64,000 nucleotides of DNA from CAVWDU01 sp963840725. Its GTDB lineage: Bacteria; Pseudomonadota; Gammaproteobacteria; Pseudomonadales; Halieaceae. The position numbers were made by a program, and so were the translations under genes. The notes beneath the pieces were generated by a model that did not search any database, had not been told where the DNA came from, and saw nothing but the letters and a program-made list of their open reading frames with translations. Below are positions 25,592-35,215 of the stretch, one piece after another; the first letter of the stretch is position 1, and the number at the start of each line of letters is the position of its first letter. The DNA is taken from NCBI GenBank assembly GCA_963840725.1, contig CAWIZY010000035.1, positions 1-64,000 of the forward strand, given 5' to 3'.

Positions 25592-28030
25592 ATGGCAAGA
25601 AAGTCGCACCACTGGAAGCTGAATACCAGAACCGCCGCGCAGGGCAAAACCAGGCGACCGCGCCGCGCGATCATGGCTCAGGCCGTCTCGGTAGCACTGC
25701 TTACCGGCGTGGCAACCGAGCCGCTCAGGGCGCAGCAGCTCGAGGAAGTCATCGTGACTGCCACCAAGCGTGCTACCTCCGTGTTGGACGTCTCGGTCTC
25801 TATGACCGCAATGACGGGCACCGAAACCCGCATGCTCAATCTCAACGACATCAAGGACCTCATCCAGTTCACCCCCGGCATCACCGGCAACTCCAAGGAC
25901 TCCTTTCTGGACACGATCTCGGTGCGCGGTATCCGCACCAATTTGTTCGGTAATGGTGCCGAGCCGTCCATAGGCTTCTTTGTCAACGGCACCTACCAGG
26001 GACGCACCGGCGCGGCGGTTAGTGGCCTTTACGACGTGGAGCGCACCGAGGTGCTGCGTGGCCCCCAGGGCTTCCTGTTTGCCCGTGGCGCCGTGACGGG
26101 CGCCATCAATGTCATCACCGAAAAAGCCAATACCGAAGCCTTAGGCGGCTTCGTGGAAGCTGACGTGGGCGAGCGCGGCGTGCTTGTCTTCGAGGGCGCC
26201 GTCAACGTACCGATCACTGATAACTTCGCGATGCGCATCGCTGGCCTGCACACCGAAGAGGACGGCTACGTTGAAAACCTTTTCGGTGGCGACGACCTTA
26301 TCGAACACGACAATGACTCCCTGCGCGTCAGCTTTAATTACAACACCGACAAGTTCAACGGCGATCTGATTTTCCAGTACGACGACCGGGATCAGGCAGG
26401 GTCGATCTACCGGGTAACCGGGAAAGGCCCCAACTTCACCAGCGATCGCTCATTGCTACTGAGCGGCGGCACACCCTGGGAAGTGGGTAACAGTCGCAAC
26501 GTGAATATCAACGACGAGGTCGGCAGCCGCGATCAGGCGGAGGTCTATTCCGCGAGCCTGCTTATGGACTTCGACCTGGGCTTTGCGACCTTATCCTCCA
26601 TCTCCCATTACAAGGACCACGACTACGAGTACGGCGAAGACTTCGACGGTCTGCCGATCACTCTGTTTGAGTATGAACAGTTCCAATCCGGAGAATACTT
26701 TGAGACCGAACTGCGCCTTACTTCACACAGCGATGGACCGCTGGACTGGTACGCCGGTGTCTCTTACTACGAGGAAGACATCGACACTACTTTCGGGCAA
26801 CTGCAGTCCGAAGACACCTACTGTGACCTGTACCTGAACTATTACCTGTACGCAGGCCAGGCTTATCGCGGCTGCCAGGCGTACTATAACTACGCCGGCT
26901 ACGAGTTCACGCCGTCCACCAACGGTCTGATCAACGACTACAACGAGACCAAGGGTAAGTATGATGGCTATTCCGCCTACATCGAAGTTGGCTACGCGTT
27001 CAGCGATCAGTTCGATATAGCGGTTGGTGTGCGCTACCAGAATGACGAGCGGGAATACTCCAATGAACGCCTGGCTGATCTGGGAGGGTCGCAATTCTCA
27101 GGTGGTATCGGGGGTGTTTTACCAACGCCGGATGGCGCCCTGACCGATAAGGGAAGTTGGAGTGATACAACCTATCGCCTGGCACTCAATTGGCGTCCGA
27201 ACGACGACACGCTGTTGTTCGCATCGGTGGCCACGGGGTACAAACCCGGGGGTTACGATGTTTATGGTTTCGAGAACAGAGCCACCGGGGAGTCGTCGGA
27301 GGGAGAGGCTTTACGCGGCATCGACCGTCCTGCCGATTTCGATGAGGAAACGGTAACATCCTATGAAATAGGCTATAAAGGCACCCTGGCGGATGGTCGC
27401 GTCCAGCTATCACTGACTGGATTCTACTATGAATATAAGGACCTGCAGTCCTTCTTTACGCAGCCAAACCCCAGCGGGCCGGGGTTCCAGACGATCGCTG
27501 GTAACGTTGGTGTTCTGGACGGCTGGGGCAGTGAACTCGAAGTCTATGTCGCACTCACCGACTATGTGAACCTGCGTGTAGGTGCATCCTGGCTAGACTC
27601 TGAAGCCAATGACGTGCAGGCCTTCTGCGGTGCGGCGGTGGACCTCGGTGGAACGCTGGATGACTGTGAGGGCGAGCAACTGCCCCTGGCACCGGAATAC
27701 ACCGCATTTGTGGTTCTCAACGGCAACATACCTCTGGGCAATGGTGAACTCTTCGGCAACATTGCCTGGTCCTGGGAGGATGATATGCGCGGCGACTGGA
27801 TTCCGCCCAGCCTGGCGGAACAGATCATACCAACGATTGATCAGACCGACATCATCATCGGCTACCAGACAGATCGCTGGTCGATCAGTGGCTATGTTGA
27901 GAACGTCTTCGACAATACCTGGTCTGACGGGACCTTCGGCGAGGGCTTCGACGGTTCCCCCTATCCCCAGTATGTGTTCGGCCCGGCGCGGCCGCGCACG
28001 GCCGGGGTGAGGGCCAGCTACTCGTTCTGA
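25592..28030 (+). CDS. TonB-dependent outer-membrane receptor
   Basis: Energised uptake channel in the outer membrane. About 812 residues. A long basic N-terminus and signal (IMAQAVSVALLTGVATEPLRA) is followed by a TonB-box-like EEVIVTATKR, the plug domain (SVRGIRTNLFGNGAEPSIGFF ... VERTEVLRGPQGFLFARGAV) and a 22-strand barrel ending in aromatic RASYSF. ATG 25592, preceded by GAGGGGA, was chosen over an upstream in-frame start at 25463. The substrate is unknown. The flavoprotein and cupin behind it suggest an amine or other small oxidisable compound. A GC-rich hairpin separates it from the next gene. Confidence 0.92.
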   Translation: MARKSHHWKLNTRTAAQGKTRRPRRAIMAQAVSVALLTGVATEPLRAQQLEEVIVTATKRATSVLDVSVSMTAMTGTETRMLNLNDIKDLIQFTPGITGNSKDSFLDTISVRGIRTNLFGNGAEPSIGFFVNGTYQGRTGAAVSGLYDVERTEVLRGPQGFLFARGAVTGAINVITEKANTEALGGFVEADVGERGVLVFEGAVNVPITDNFAMRIAGLHTEEDGYVENLFGGDDLIEHDNDSLRVSFNYNTDKFNGDLIFQYDDRDQAGSIYRVTGKGPNFTSDRSLLLSGGTPWEVGNSRNVNINDEVGSRDQAEVYSASLLMDFDLGFATLSSISHYKDHDYEYGEDFDGLPITLFEYEQFQSGEYFETELRLTSHSDGPLDWYAGVSYYEEDIDTTFGQLQSEDTYCDLYLNYYLYAGQAYRGCQAYYNYAGYEFTPSTNGLINDYNETKGKYDGYSAYIEVGYAFSDQFDIAVGVRYQNDEREYSNERLADLGGSQFSGGIGGVLPTPDGALTDKGSWSDTTYRLALNWRPNDDTLLFASVATGYKPGGYDVYGFENRATGESSEGEALRGIDRPADFDEETVTSYEIGYKGTLADGRVQLSLTGFYYEYKDLQSFFTQPNPSGPGFQTIAGNVGVLDGWGSELEVYVALTDYVNLRVGASWLDSEANDVQAFCGAAVDLGGTLDDCEGEQLPLAPEYTAFVVLNGNIPLGNGELFGNIAWSWEDDMRGDWIPPSLAEQIIPTIDQTDIIIGYQTDRWSISGYVENVFDNTWSDGTFGEGFDGSPYPQYVFGPARPRTAGVRASYSF

Positions 28031-28060
28031 GCGGCTGATTGCTAAGCCACGCCTTCCAAC

Positions 28061-28078
28061 CGCCCCGATACCGGGGCG
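28061..28078 (+). terminator. GC-rich hairpin after the TonB receptor gene
   Basis: Stem CGCCCCG / CGGGGCG with a four-base loop ATAC, 30 nt after the receptor stop and 21 nt before the next ATG. No T-run follows, so it may only attenuate transcription or protect the upstream mRNA end. Confidence 0.4.
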
Positions 28079-28099
28079 TGTAACTCCTCAGGATTACTC

Positions 28100-29965
28100 A
28101 TGCCACGCACACTATCCCGGCGGGATTTCATCAGCGGCATCGCTCTGGGGACGACGGCGCTTCACCTCAGTCCCCTTGAAGCACTGGCGGCCGGTAGACT
28201 TCCCGCAAGCGCCGTGGGTCGGGAATATTATCCTCCGGCACTGACCGGTATCCGTGGCAGCCATGATGGCTCCTTCGATGCAGCTCACGCGGTGGCGCGG
28301 GAAGGCCGCTCTTTCGCTATACCGAGAAACCAGACCGAAGCCACCTACGATCTGGTCGTGGTTGGCGGCGGCATCTCCGGCCTGTCAGCGGCAAAGTTTT
28401 TCCGTGACAGGAACGGCAAGGACAGCCGCATCCTGGTACTGGATAACCACGACGATTTCGGCGGCCACGCCCGTCGCAATGAGCTGGACGTGGATGGCAA
28501 GACCCTGATTGGCTATGGCGGCAGCCAGACGCTGGACAGGCCCTCGGCCTACTCCAGGGCTGCGGCGGGCCTGCTAAAAGACCTGGGCATTGAGCTAGAC
28601 CGCTTCTACGACTACTACGACCAGAACTTTTTCGACCAGCGCGGCATGACCGGGGGGATATACTTCGACCGGGCCACTTTCGGCAAACGGGCGCTCACTG
28701 GCAACCCCCTGGAGTCTGGCGACCAGTCGCCGGAGCAACTGACAGCAACAGTGCGGTCCATGCCCATCTCTACCGCTGACCAGGACGCGTTCATCCGATT
28801 GCTTGCGGGTGGCGTCGATTACCTGACGGGAAAATCCCTGGAGAAGAAATACAATCTGCTGCGCAACACCAGCTATCTCGAGTACCTGGAGCGCTACGCC
28901 GGGGTGCCCGAGTCGGTGCGTGAGATCCTGCGCGACTCCTGGCTGCCGCTGGTGGGCGTCGGCTGGGAAGCCGCTTCAGCAGCTGAGGCCTGGTATTACG
29001 AGTTCCCGGGCACCGATGCCCTTGGCCTGCCTGTTGAGCATGAGGCGGAAGAACCCTATATCCATCATTTCCCGGACGGCAACGCCAGCGTGGCACGCCT
29101 GCTGGTGCGTGACCTGATTCCCGACGCCATGCCCGGCACCACCATGGAAGATCTGGTTACCTCGCGTGCGCGCTACGCTGCCCTGGATCGGGACGGCGCC
29201 GATATTCAGGTTCGGCTTAACAGCACGGCGGTCGACGTCCGTAACAGCGCCGATGGCGCCCACGTCGATGTCACCTACATAAACAAGGGCGATAGTTACC
29301 GGGTACGCGGCAGACACGTGGTGCTCGCCTGCTACAACCAGATCATCCCCCATATCTGTCCGGATGTACCCGACGAACAAGCAAAGGCTATCGGCTACGC
29401 CACCAAAATTCCGTTTGTGATCGGCAGCTTTGCTCTGCGCAACTGGCGGGCCATTGCCGATAGCGGCCATAGAATGTTCTACTCACCGGGCGACGTACTG
29501 TTCAAGCGTGTAAGCCTGGATTTCCCCGTCAGCATGGGCGAGTACCAATACCCGAAGAGTCCGGACGAACCGATGGTGATCTCTGCGTGGCATACACCGA
29601 CAGCGCGGGGCCTGAGCGCAAAGGATCAGTACCGTGCGGGGCGCACAAAGCTATTGCAGATGAGTTATCAGGACTATGAGGACGACATCTTCAACCACTT
29701 TGATGCCATGCTGGGACCCCACGGCTTCGACGCAGAGCGGGATATCGCGGCGATCACTCTGAACCGCTGGCCCCATGGCTATGCCTATGAATTCGAGGGC
29801 ATTGGCGTGCCTGCAGAATATGATCGCTACAACGGGCCGCACATCGCCGGCCGCGCGCGCATGGGACGCATTTCAATCGCCAATTCAGATTCCGAAGCCT
29901 ATGCCTACGTGGACGGCGCCATCGATGCGGCCGACCGGGCAGTCAACGAACAGCTGGCGCTTTAG
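28100..29965 (+). CDS. Tat-exported FAD-dependent amine-oxidase-like protein
   Basis: Predicted periplasmic flavoenzyme of 621 residues. It has a twin-arginine signal (LSRRDFISGIALGTTALHL), a Rossmann FAD-binding motif (DLVVVGGGISGLSAAKFF, about residues 88-105) and the GG-type motif DNHDDFGGHARRNEL. The C-terminal half includes RMGRISIANSDSEAYAYVDG. Size, Tat signal and motifs resemble spermidine dehydrogenase (SpdH-like) proteins, which oxidise polyamines in the periplasm; that substrate is inference only. It lies between a TonB receptor and a secreted cupin, and the three look like one functional cassette. Confidence 0.78.
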   Translation: MPRTLSRRDFISGIALGTTALHLSPLEALAAGRLPASAVGREYYPPALTGIRGSHDGSFDAAHAVAREGRSFAIPRNQTEATYDLVVVGGGISGLSAAKFFRDRNGKDSRILVLDNHDDFGGHARRNELDVDGKTLIGYGGSQTLDRPSAYSRAAAGLLKDLGIELDRFYDYYDQNFFDQRGMTGGIYFDRATFGKRALTGNPLESGDQSPEQLTATVRSMPISTADQDAFIRLLAGGVDYLTGKSLEKKYNLLRNTSYLEYLERYAGVPESVREILRDSWLPLVGVGWEAASAAEAWYYEFPGTDALGLPVEHEAEEPYIHHFPDGNASVARLLVRDLIPDAMPGTTMEDLVTSRARYAALDRDGADIQVRLNSTAVDVRNSADGAHVDVTYINKGDSYRVRGRHVVLACYNQIIPHICPDVPDEQAKAIGYATKIPFVIGSFALRNWRAIADSGHRMFYSPGDVLFKRVSLDFPVSMGEYQYPKSPDEPMVISAWHTPTARGLSAKDQYRAGRTKLLQMSYQDYEDDIFNHFDAMLGPHGFDAERDIAAITLNRWPHGYAYEFEGIGVPAEYDRYNGPHIAGRARMGRISIANSDSEAYAYVDGAIDAADRAVNEQLAL

Positions 29966-30008
29966 CGTCCGCCAACGACCCTTTTTCTAACCCAATGGAG
30001 AAACATCC

Positions 30009-30455
30009 ATGAGATACCTGACAGCACTCGTCGCTGCCCTGGCGATTTCGGCGCCCACACTGGCAGACCAGCACGGCACCGTGCTACCCGCCGAGATGAA
30101 TAAGGCGGACGTCGCCGGCGGCATCTTCGATCACGACGATATGATTGAAACCACTCACGACGACGGCCATGTGACCCTGGACGTGACCTCGCTGCTGTCC
30201 AGCGACAAGAAATTTGCCTCGGGCATGTATAAATCCGGCAAGACACGGTCGGAAATTACCGAACCCTATGGCGTTGACGAATTCATGTACTTCCTCGAGG
30301 GCGGCGTCACCCTGACCTCAAGCGACGGCACCGTCACAACCATCGAAGCGGGTGAGGGCGTGACCATACCCAAAGAATGGACAGGCATCTGGGACACCGA
30401 GGGCTATACCAAGATCTGGGTGATCTACTCGGAGGACGGCTCGGGACTGGAATAA
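30009..30455 (+). CDS. Secreted cupin-domain protein
   Basis: 148 residues with a signal peptide (LTALVAALAISAPTLA) and a single cupin barrel (VDEFMYFLEGGVTLTSSDG ... IEAGEGVTIPKEWTGIWDT). This is the ureidoglycine-aminohydrolase-like small cupin type, often annotated DUF861. The first metal motif is weak: the usual histidines are replaced by VDEFMYF. Binding rather than catalysis is possible. It starts 43 nt after the flavoprotein gene with GGAG upstream. Confidence 0.8.
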   Translation: MRYLTALVAALAISAPTLADQHGTVLPAEMNKADVAGGIFDHDDMIETTHDDGHVTLDVTSLLSSDKKFASGMYKSGKTRSEITEPYGVDEFMYFLEGGVTLTSSDGTVTTIEAGEGVTIPKEWTGIWDTEGYTKIWVIYSEDGSGLE

Positions 30456-30563
30456 TGCCTGCGACAACTGACCACGCTGGAAAACCTGCCGCCTGCTGCG
30501 CCGGTCGGGACTGCGGTCACCCCCCCGGCTGGCTGCGGCTATACGCCCTACGCCAGGGATTCC

Positions 30564-31169
30564 ATGTTTCGCGCCTGCCACGACGCCGAGGTCGAATTTT
30601 TCGCCGTGGACCCGCTGCTGACAGAACCGGTGTCCCTGGGCTTCAATGAACGTGCACTGGCCCTGGCAACCGGGAGCAGCGCCTGCTTCAGCACGGAGCC
30701 CTCTGGCCTGTCCCGGGCCATTGCCGCCTCCGGCCAACAACTGCCCTTTGCGGACGAGAGTATTGATGAGATCCTTTGTAGCTTCCTGTTGTTCGTGTGG
30801 ATTGATGATGCCGCGATGCTCGCCGAGATTCTCGAAGAGTTCCAGCGGGTGTTGATTCGCGGTGGTCTGGTGAAACTTTATCCCATGGCAGATCAGCGTC
30901 TGAACAGCCCCTCGCTGCAAAACGTCATGCGCGGCTTCAGCACCAAACAGAGATTCGTTCATGGCGGTTTGGACTGGCGGGTCATGCCCGCCATGCTGAC
31001 CGTCATGGAAGCGACGCTGAGTTACAGCTCCCGCAATACCGCTACCGGAGGTGTGGAGACTACGCTGCGACAACTGTACACGCCCAGCGCGCCGATCAAC
31101 ACCATGCCGGCGAGCACGCCCAGAGGCCAGATCCAAGGGGATGGTGCGTACTGCATATCCAGCACGTAG
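30564..31169 (+). CDS. SAM-methyltransferase-like protein, incomplete
   Basis: About 200 residues. The central part looks like a class I methyltransferase: an acidic strand end (VEFFAVDPLLTEP), then LPFADESIDEILCSFLLFVWIDD and EEFQRVLIRGGLVKLYPM, which match motifs II-III. The glycine-rich motif I is not in frame. An ATG at 30454 overlaps the cupin stop (TAATG) in another frame, so the true start may lie there with a frameshift between. The last ~50 codons overlap the convergent ybbP gene and do not look real. Either a truncated gene or one damaged by an indel. Confidence 0.45.
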   Translation: MFRACHDAEVEFFAVDPLLTEPVSLGFNERALALATGSSACFSTEPSGLSRAIAASGQQLPFADESIDEILCSFLLFVWIDDAAMLAEILEEFQRVLIRGGLVKLYPMADQRLNSPSLQNVMRGFSTKQRFVHGGLDWRVMPAMLTVMEATLSYSSRNTATGGVETTLRQLYTPSAPINTMPASTPRGQIQGDGAYCISST

Positions 31170-33497
31170 GTCTGCAGTACAAACACACTGCACTCGGCGG
31201 CGACCGTTGCCAGCAAGCCCGCAAACAACCCCATCGCCATAAACTCGATCAGTAAACCGCCGAGAATAAGCCGCCGGGGTGCACCAAGGGCACGCAGAAT
31301 AGCGCTTTCGCGCATTCGCCCATCGACGCTGGCCTGCACACCGGCAATCAACACCAGAGCGCCCGCGGCGAGAATCACCAGCAGCACCAACTCGATGGCC
31401 GCAGAGACCTTGTCGACAATGCTCCTTATCTGGTCGATAACAATATCCATCTCGATAACGGTCACGGTGGGAAAGCTGCGAATGAACTGGTTTAGAAAGG
31501 GCTTGTCCTCCGGCCGCAGATGAAAGCTGGTCATAAACGTGGCCGGGTAATCCGTCAACAGCTTTGGCGGGAAGATCAGGAAAAAGTTGGGGCGCATGGA
31601 CTGCCACTCCAATGAGCGCAGGCTGGTCACGGTCGCCTCCAGCGGCTGCGAGCCCACCAGGAATTCGAGGCGATCACCCAGCACAATACCCATGCGCTCG
31701 GCAAAATCCTGTTCGACCGATACTTCGGCCTGCTCCACTGTCGGGGGCCCACCATTGCCCCGCCACCAATTCGTTACCCGGCGGGACGGTCTCGGACCAG
31801 GTGAAATTGGTCTCCCGCTGGCGCCGGCCCTCAGCCTCCTCAGACGTAATGGGTAGCGCTTCGCCAGCAACACCCATGATCCGACCGCGTATCATCGGGT
31901 ATAGGGCCTCACTGGTGACATCTGCCTGACGCAGCATCTGATCTACGGGCTGCACACTTTCTGGCCCGATATTGATCATAAAGTGATTGGGCGCACCCTC
32001 GGGTAACTGGGTTTGCCACTCGTCTATCAGGGAAGTGCGCACCAGCACCAGGTTGAGCAGCAACATGATGGCCATGGCGAAGATCACCACCTGCATAGCG
32101 TTGGCAGTGCCACGACGCTGCAGCCCTGCCAGGGCCAGACGCCAGATACTGCCGGCGCTCATGCCAACCAGGCGCCCGCCGCGCAGCAAAGTCAGCGCCA
32201 AAGCCAGTCCGAGGCCGATGGTAATCACCAACCCCAATATCACCGCCAGGGTGAGTCGCCAGTCGCCACTGTACCACCACATCAGCAGGGCTATGGCAGC
32301 CAGTCCGAGCAAGTAGTCGCCGATAACGCGGCGGTTTTCATGCGGCAGATCGCGACGCAATACACGCAGTGGGCTGGTTTGTCCCAACCGCCAGAGCGGC
32401 GGCCAGGCATAGCAAAGCAGGCACACCAATGCGGTGGTCGCACCAATCAGGTAAGGGCGTGGCCCGCCAGGCCCTGGTTGCACCGGCATCTGATCAGAAA
32501 AAATACTGAAAAACAGCGACTGCATACACCAGCCGGCGGCGCAGCCGAGTAGCGTGGCGACCAGGCCGAGCACCAACAGGCTTTTTCCGTAGAGTCTGTT
32601 CACGGCCCCGGAGGTGGCTCCCAGGCTCTTCATAATCGCCACATAGTCATTGTGGCGCTCGCTGAATCGGCGCGCCGCCAGAGCGATTGCCACTGCCGCG
32701 AGCACCACCGCCAGACTGCCGGCCAATAGCAGAAAACTCTCGGCCCGACCGAGCGCATTGCCGATGCCCGGCTGACCCTGATTGACGTCAAGCAGGCGCT
32801 GGCCCTCGGTCAGACGGGGTTCCAGCCACTGCGTGAAGCGGCCTACCTGCTCCGGCTCACCCGCGTAAAGCTGTCGAAATTGCACCCGGCTACCGGGCTG
32901 CACCACACCCGTGGCGGGGATATCGTCGTAGTGCATCAGCACCCGAGGACCGTAGGCAACGAAAGAGGCGCCCTGATCAGGCTCGGTTCTGGCGGCGGCT
33001 GTCACCGTAAACGCAGCCTCACCAATAGTGACCGCACTACCGACGCTGACGTTCAGCAGCGCGAACAGACGCGAATCGAGCCAGACTTCACCCACGCCCG
33101 GCCCGACGCCGGCTGCCGTCGCTGGCCCAAATGGCTCGGCGCTGAACTGCAATTGCCCACGCAGGGGGTACGCGTCGCTGACCGCCTTCACCGAGGCCAG
33201 ATGCATTCGCTCTTCACCCGCCGTGACCATGGTGGGGAAGGTCAGCGTCTGCGCCACCTGCAGCCCGGCGTCCAGCCCCTCTCGCAGCCAGTCGGATGGC
33301 ATCTCGCGACTGCTGCGCACCACCCGATCGGCGGCCAGAAAGCGATGGCTCTCTTGCTCCAGGGCGCTTTGCAGGCGGGTGGTAAACGCGCTGATACCAC
33401 TCACAACGGCCACCGCCAGCACCAGAGCCGCCACCAACACGCCCAGCTCGCCACCGCGCCAATCGCGAATTAACATTCTGCTCGCGGTCATTGACAC
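31022..33497 (-). CDS. ybbP: FtsX-like ABC transporter permease YbbP, one frameshift as read
   Basis: Membrane partner of YbbA in a MacB/LolCDE-like type VII ABC system, thought to move or extract envelope components. About 820 residues when joined. The N-terminal helix (LGVLVAALVLAVAVVSGISAF) precedes a large periplasmic domain. A central FtsX helix block follows (LLLAGSLAVVLAAVAIALAARR), then a second periplasmic domain and a C-terminal FtsX block (VLLVILAAGALVLIAGVQAS). The frame breaks near 31752: NELVAGQWW in one frame continues as GPPTVEQAEVSVEQDFAER in the next. Four nt separate it from ybbA. The pairing with ybbA and divergent tesA matches E. coli. Confidence 0.9.
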
Positions 33498-33501
33498 CGG
33501 T

Positions 33502-34164
33502 TCAGTCCCTCACCAGCTCACCGGCAGCCAGGCGCAGCCGGCGATCACAACGCTGGGCGAGGCTCTGGTCGTGGGTCACCAGCACCAGCGTCGTACCTTG
33601 CTCCCGGTTGAGTTCAAACAACAGATCAATAATCGTCTTGCCGGTATCGGTATCCAGATTGCCGGTGGGCTCGTCGGCAAACAGAATAGCCGGGCGTGAT
33701 GCAAAGGCCCGTGCCAGGGCCACACGCTGCTGTTCACCGCCGGAAAGTTGCAGCGGGTAGTGGTCCAGACGCTGGGCAAGTCCCACTCGCTCCAGAAATT
33801 GTCGGGCCAGCATGTGGGCATCGGGATCACCCTGTAGTTCCAGGGGCAACATCACGTTTTCCTGAGCCGTCAACGCCGGCAGCAACTGAAAGGATTGAAA
33901 CACAAAGCCGATGTGTTGCGCCCGAAACAGTGCTCGACCATCTTCATCCAGCGCGCCGAGGTCGGTTTCCAGAATCACGACCTTGCCCTCAGTCGCCTCG
34001 TCAAGGCCCGCCAGCAAGCCGAGCAGGGTAGACTTGCCCGAACCGGAGGCGCCGATAATCGCCACGGACTCCCCCGCCTTGATTTCGAGGTCAATACCTT
34101 TCAGTATCTCCAGCTCAACGCCCGCCATGGGGACACGCTTGCGGAGATTGTCAGCTTTGATCAT
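33502..34164 (-). CDS. ybbA: ABC transporter ATP-binding protein YbbA
   Basis: ATPase partner of YbbP. 220 residues with Walker A (IIGASGSGKSTLLGLLAGLD), Q-loop (FVFQSFQLLPALTAQEN), signature LSGGEQQRVALARAFA, Walker B ILFADEPTGNLD and switch His (LVLVTHDQSL), as in the LolD/MacB group. Its ATG (34162-34164) overlaps that of the divergent tesA gene. Confidence 0.93.
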   Translation of the reverse strand: MIKADNLRKRVPMAGVELEILKGIDLEIKAGESVAIIGASGSGKSTLLGLLAGLDEATEGKVVILETDLGALDEDGRALFRAQHIGFVFQSFQLLPALTAQENVMLPLELQGDPDAHMLARQFLERVGLAQRLDHYPLQLSGGEQQRVALARAFASRPAILFADEPTGNLDTDTGKTIIDLLFELNREQGTTLVLVTHDQSLAQRCDRRLRLAAGELVRD

Positions 34165-34816
34165 GCAGATTTTCCTTTACCACCCAGTACGGGCTGCTGT
34201 CGCTTTTGGATTGTTCCTGTGGCTCCCGGTCGCCACCGTCTCTGCCGCAGGCCAGCCATCGCCACCCACGATTCTGGTGGTGGGTGATAGTATCAGTGCT
34301 GCCTATGGCATGTCCCTGCAAGAAGGGTGGGTTGCCCTCCTTGCGAGGCGGCTGGCTCAGGCCCAGCCCGATGCGGTCGTGTTCAACGCCAGTATCAGCG
34401 GCGATACCACCGACAACGCGCTGCGGCGCCTGCCCCGGCTTCTGGAAAAACACCAGCCGACCGGCGTGATCATTGAAGTGGGCGGCAACGATGGTTTGCG
34501 GGGTTTTCCGATCAAGCAGATTCGCAACAACCTGATAGCACTTTGCGAACAATCGGCGGCCACCGGGGCAAATGTACTGCTGTTGCGAATGAAGATTCCG
34601 CCCAATTACGGGGTCACCTATACCCAGGGGTTTCATCAGGCCTTCGAAGTCGCCGCGCAGGAGTCCCCTTGCACCCTGGGCCGATTTATTCTGGACGGGG
34701 TCGCTACCAACACAGAATTCATGCAGAACGACGGTATTCACCCAACGCGCGAGGCTCAGCCGCTGCTGCTGGATAATGTCTGGCCCGATATCATGGCCTT
34801 CCTGGAACCGCGCTGA
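34163..34816 (+). CDS. tesA: Periplasmic SGNH esterase/thioesterase TesA
   Basis: Multifunctional GDSL hydrolase (acyl-CoA thioesterase I / lysophospholipase). About 217 residues with a signal peptide (AAVAFGLFLWLPVATVSAAG), block I VVGDSISAAYGM with nucleophile Ser43, block III GGND (VIIEVGGNDGLRG) and the Asp-His pair in NDGIHPTREAQP. The ATG at 34163 shares bases with the divergent ybbA start (CATG). A longer reading frame upstream is antisense to ybbA and was rejected. Confidence 0.93.
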   Translation: MQIFLYHPVRAAVAFGLFLWLPVATVSAAGQPSPPTILVVGDSISAAYGMSLQEGWVALLARRLAQAQPDAVVFNASISGDTTDNALRRLPRLLEKHQPTGVIIEVGGNDGLRGFPIKQIRNNLIALCEQSAATGANVLLLRMKIPPNYGVTYTQGFHQAFEVAAQESPCTLGRFILDGVATNTEFMQNDGIHPTREAQPLLLDNVWPDIMAFLEPR

Positions 34817-34827
34817 ACCGGCGACGA

Positions 34828-35178
34828 CTATACCGGGGCAGGCAGAAAAACGGTTCCCTCCAGAAAAGTGACAGCACGCCCCGTCATCATCACCCGGCCA
34901 TTGGACCACTCACACAACAGTTCTCCCCCACGGGCTGAAATCTGTCGCGCACGCAGGGTGTTACGACCCAAGCGCTGGGCCCAATAAGGCACCAGACAGC
35001 AATGGGCGGAGCCGGTGACCGGGTCTTCATCAATTCCCACCTGAGGGCCAAAAAACCGGGAAACGAAATCATGCTGGTCACCCACAGCCGTGGCGATAAT
35101 GGCGCACTCACCAGCCTGCGCCAATCGGGAGAAGTCAGGACGCAAGGCTCCCACCGCAGACAATGCCCCGGGCATTTG
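34828..35178 (-). pseudogene. PhzF-family epimerase, C-terminal remnant
   Basis: About 116 codons match the C-terminal half of PhzF-like proteins: HDFVSRFFGPQVGIDEDPVTG, then SAHCCLVPYWAQRLGR and the closing beta strands RQISARGGELLCEW. A complete protein is about 260-300 residues. The N-terminal half, with the catalytic Glu, is missing because the sequence runs straight into the divergent ygiQ promoter and start. The remaining frame is open and undamaged, so the truncation may be recent. Probably non-functional. Confidence 0.7.
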
Positions 35179-35181
35179 TAG

Positions 35182-35187
35182 TATACT
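35182..35187 (+). promoter_or_regulatory. Possible -10 box for ygiQ
   Basis: TATACT, 5 of 6 to consensus, about 29 nt before the ygiQ ATG and just outside the phzF remnant. No strong -35 was found at 16-18 nt; CAGACA at 35157-35162 is a weak candidate with a long spacer. ATGCCC-C-GGGCAT (35164-35176) lies in the spacer. Confidence 0.35.
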
Positions 35188-35215
35188 CTGCGCCCGCTTG
35201 CCGCCGCGAACTGCT

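Noticed and set aside
32880..33699. Plus-strand frames opposite ybbP and ybbA
   Set aside because: Antisense shadows of genes with strong ABC-transporter motifs.
35090..35215. Upstream extension of ygiQ
   Set aside because: The added residues are antisense to the phzF remnant; the family starts at MTKPLFSHRKYW.
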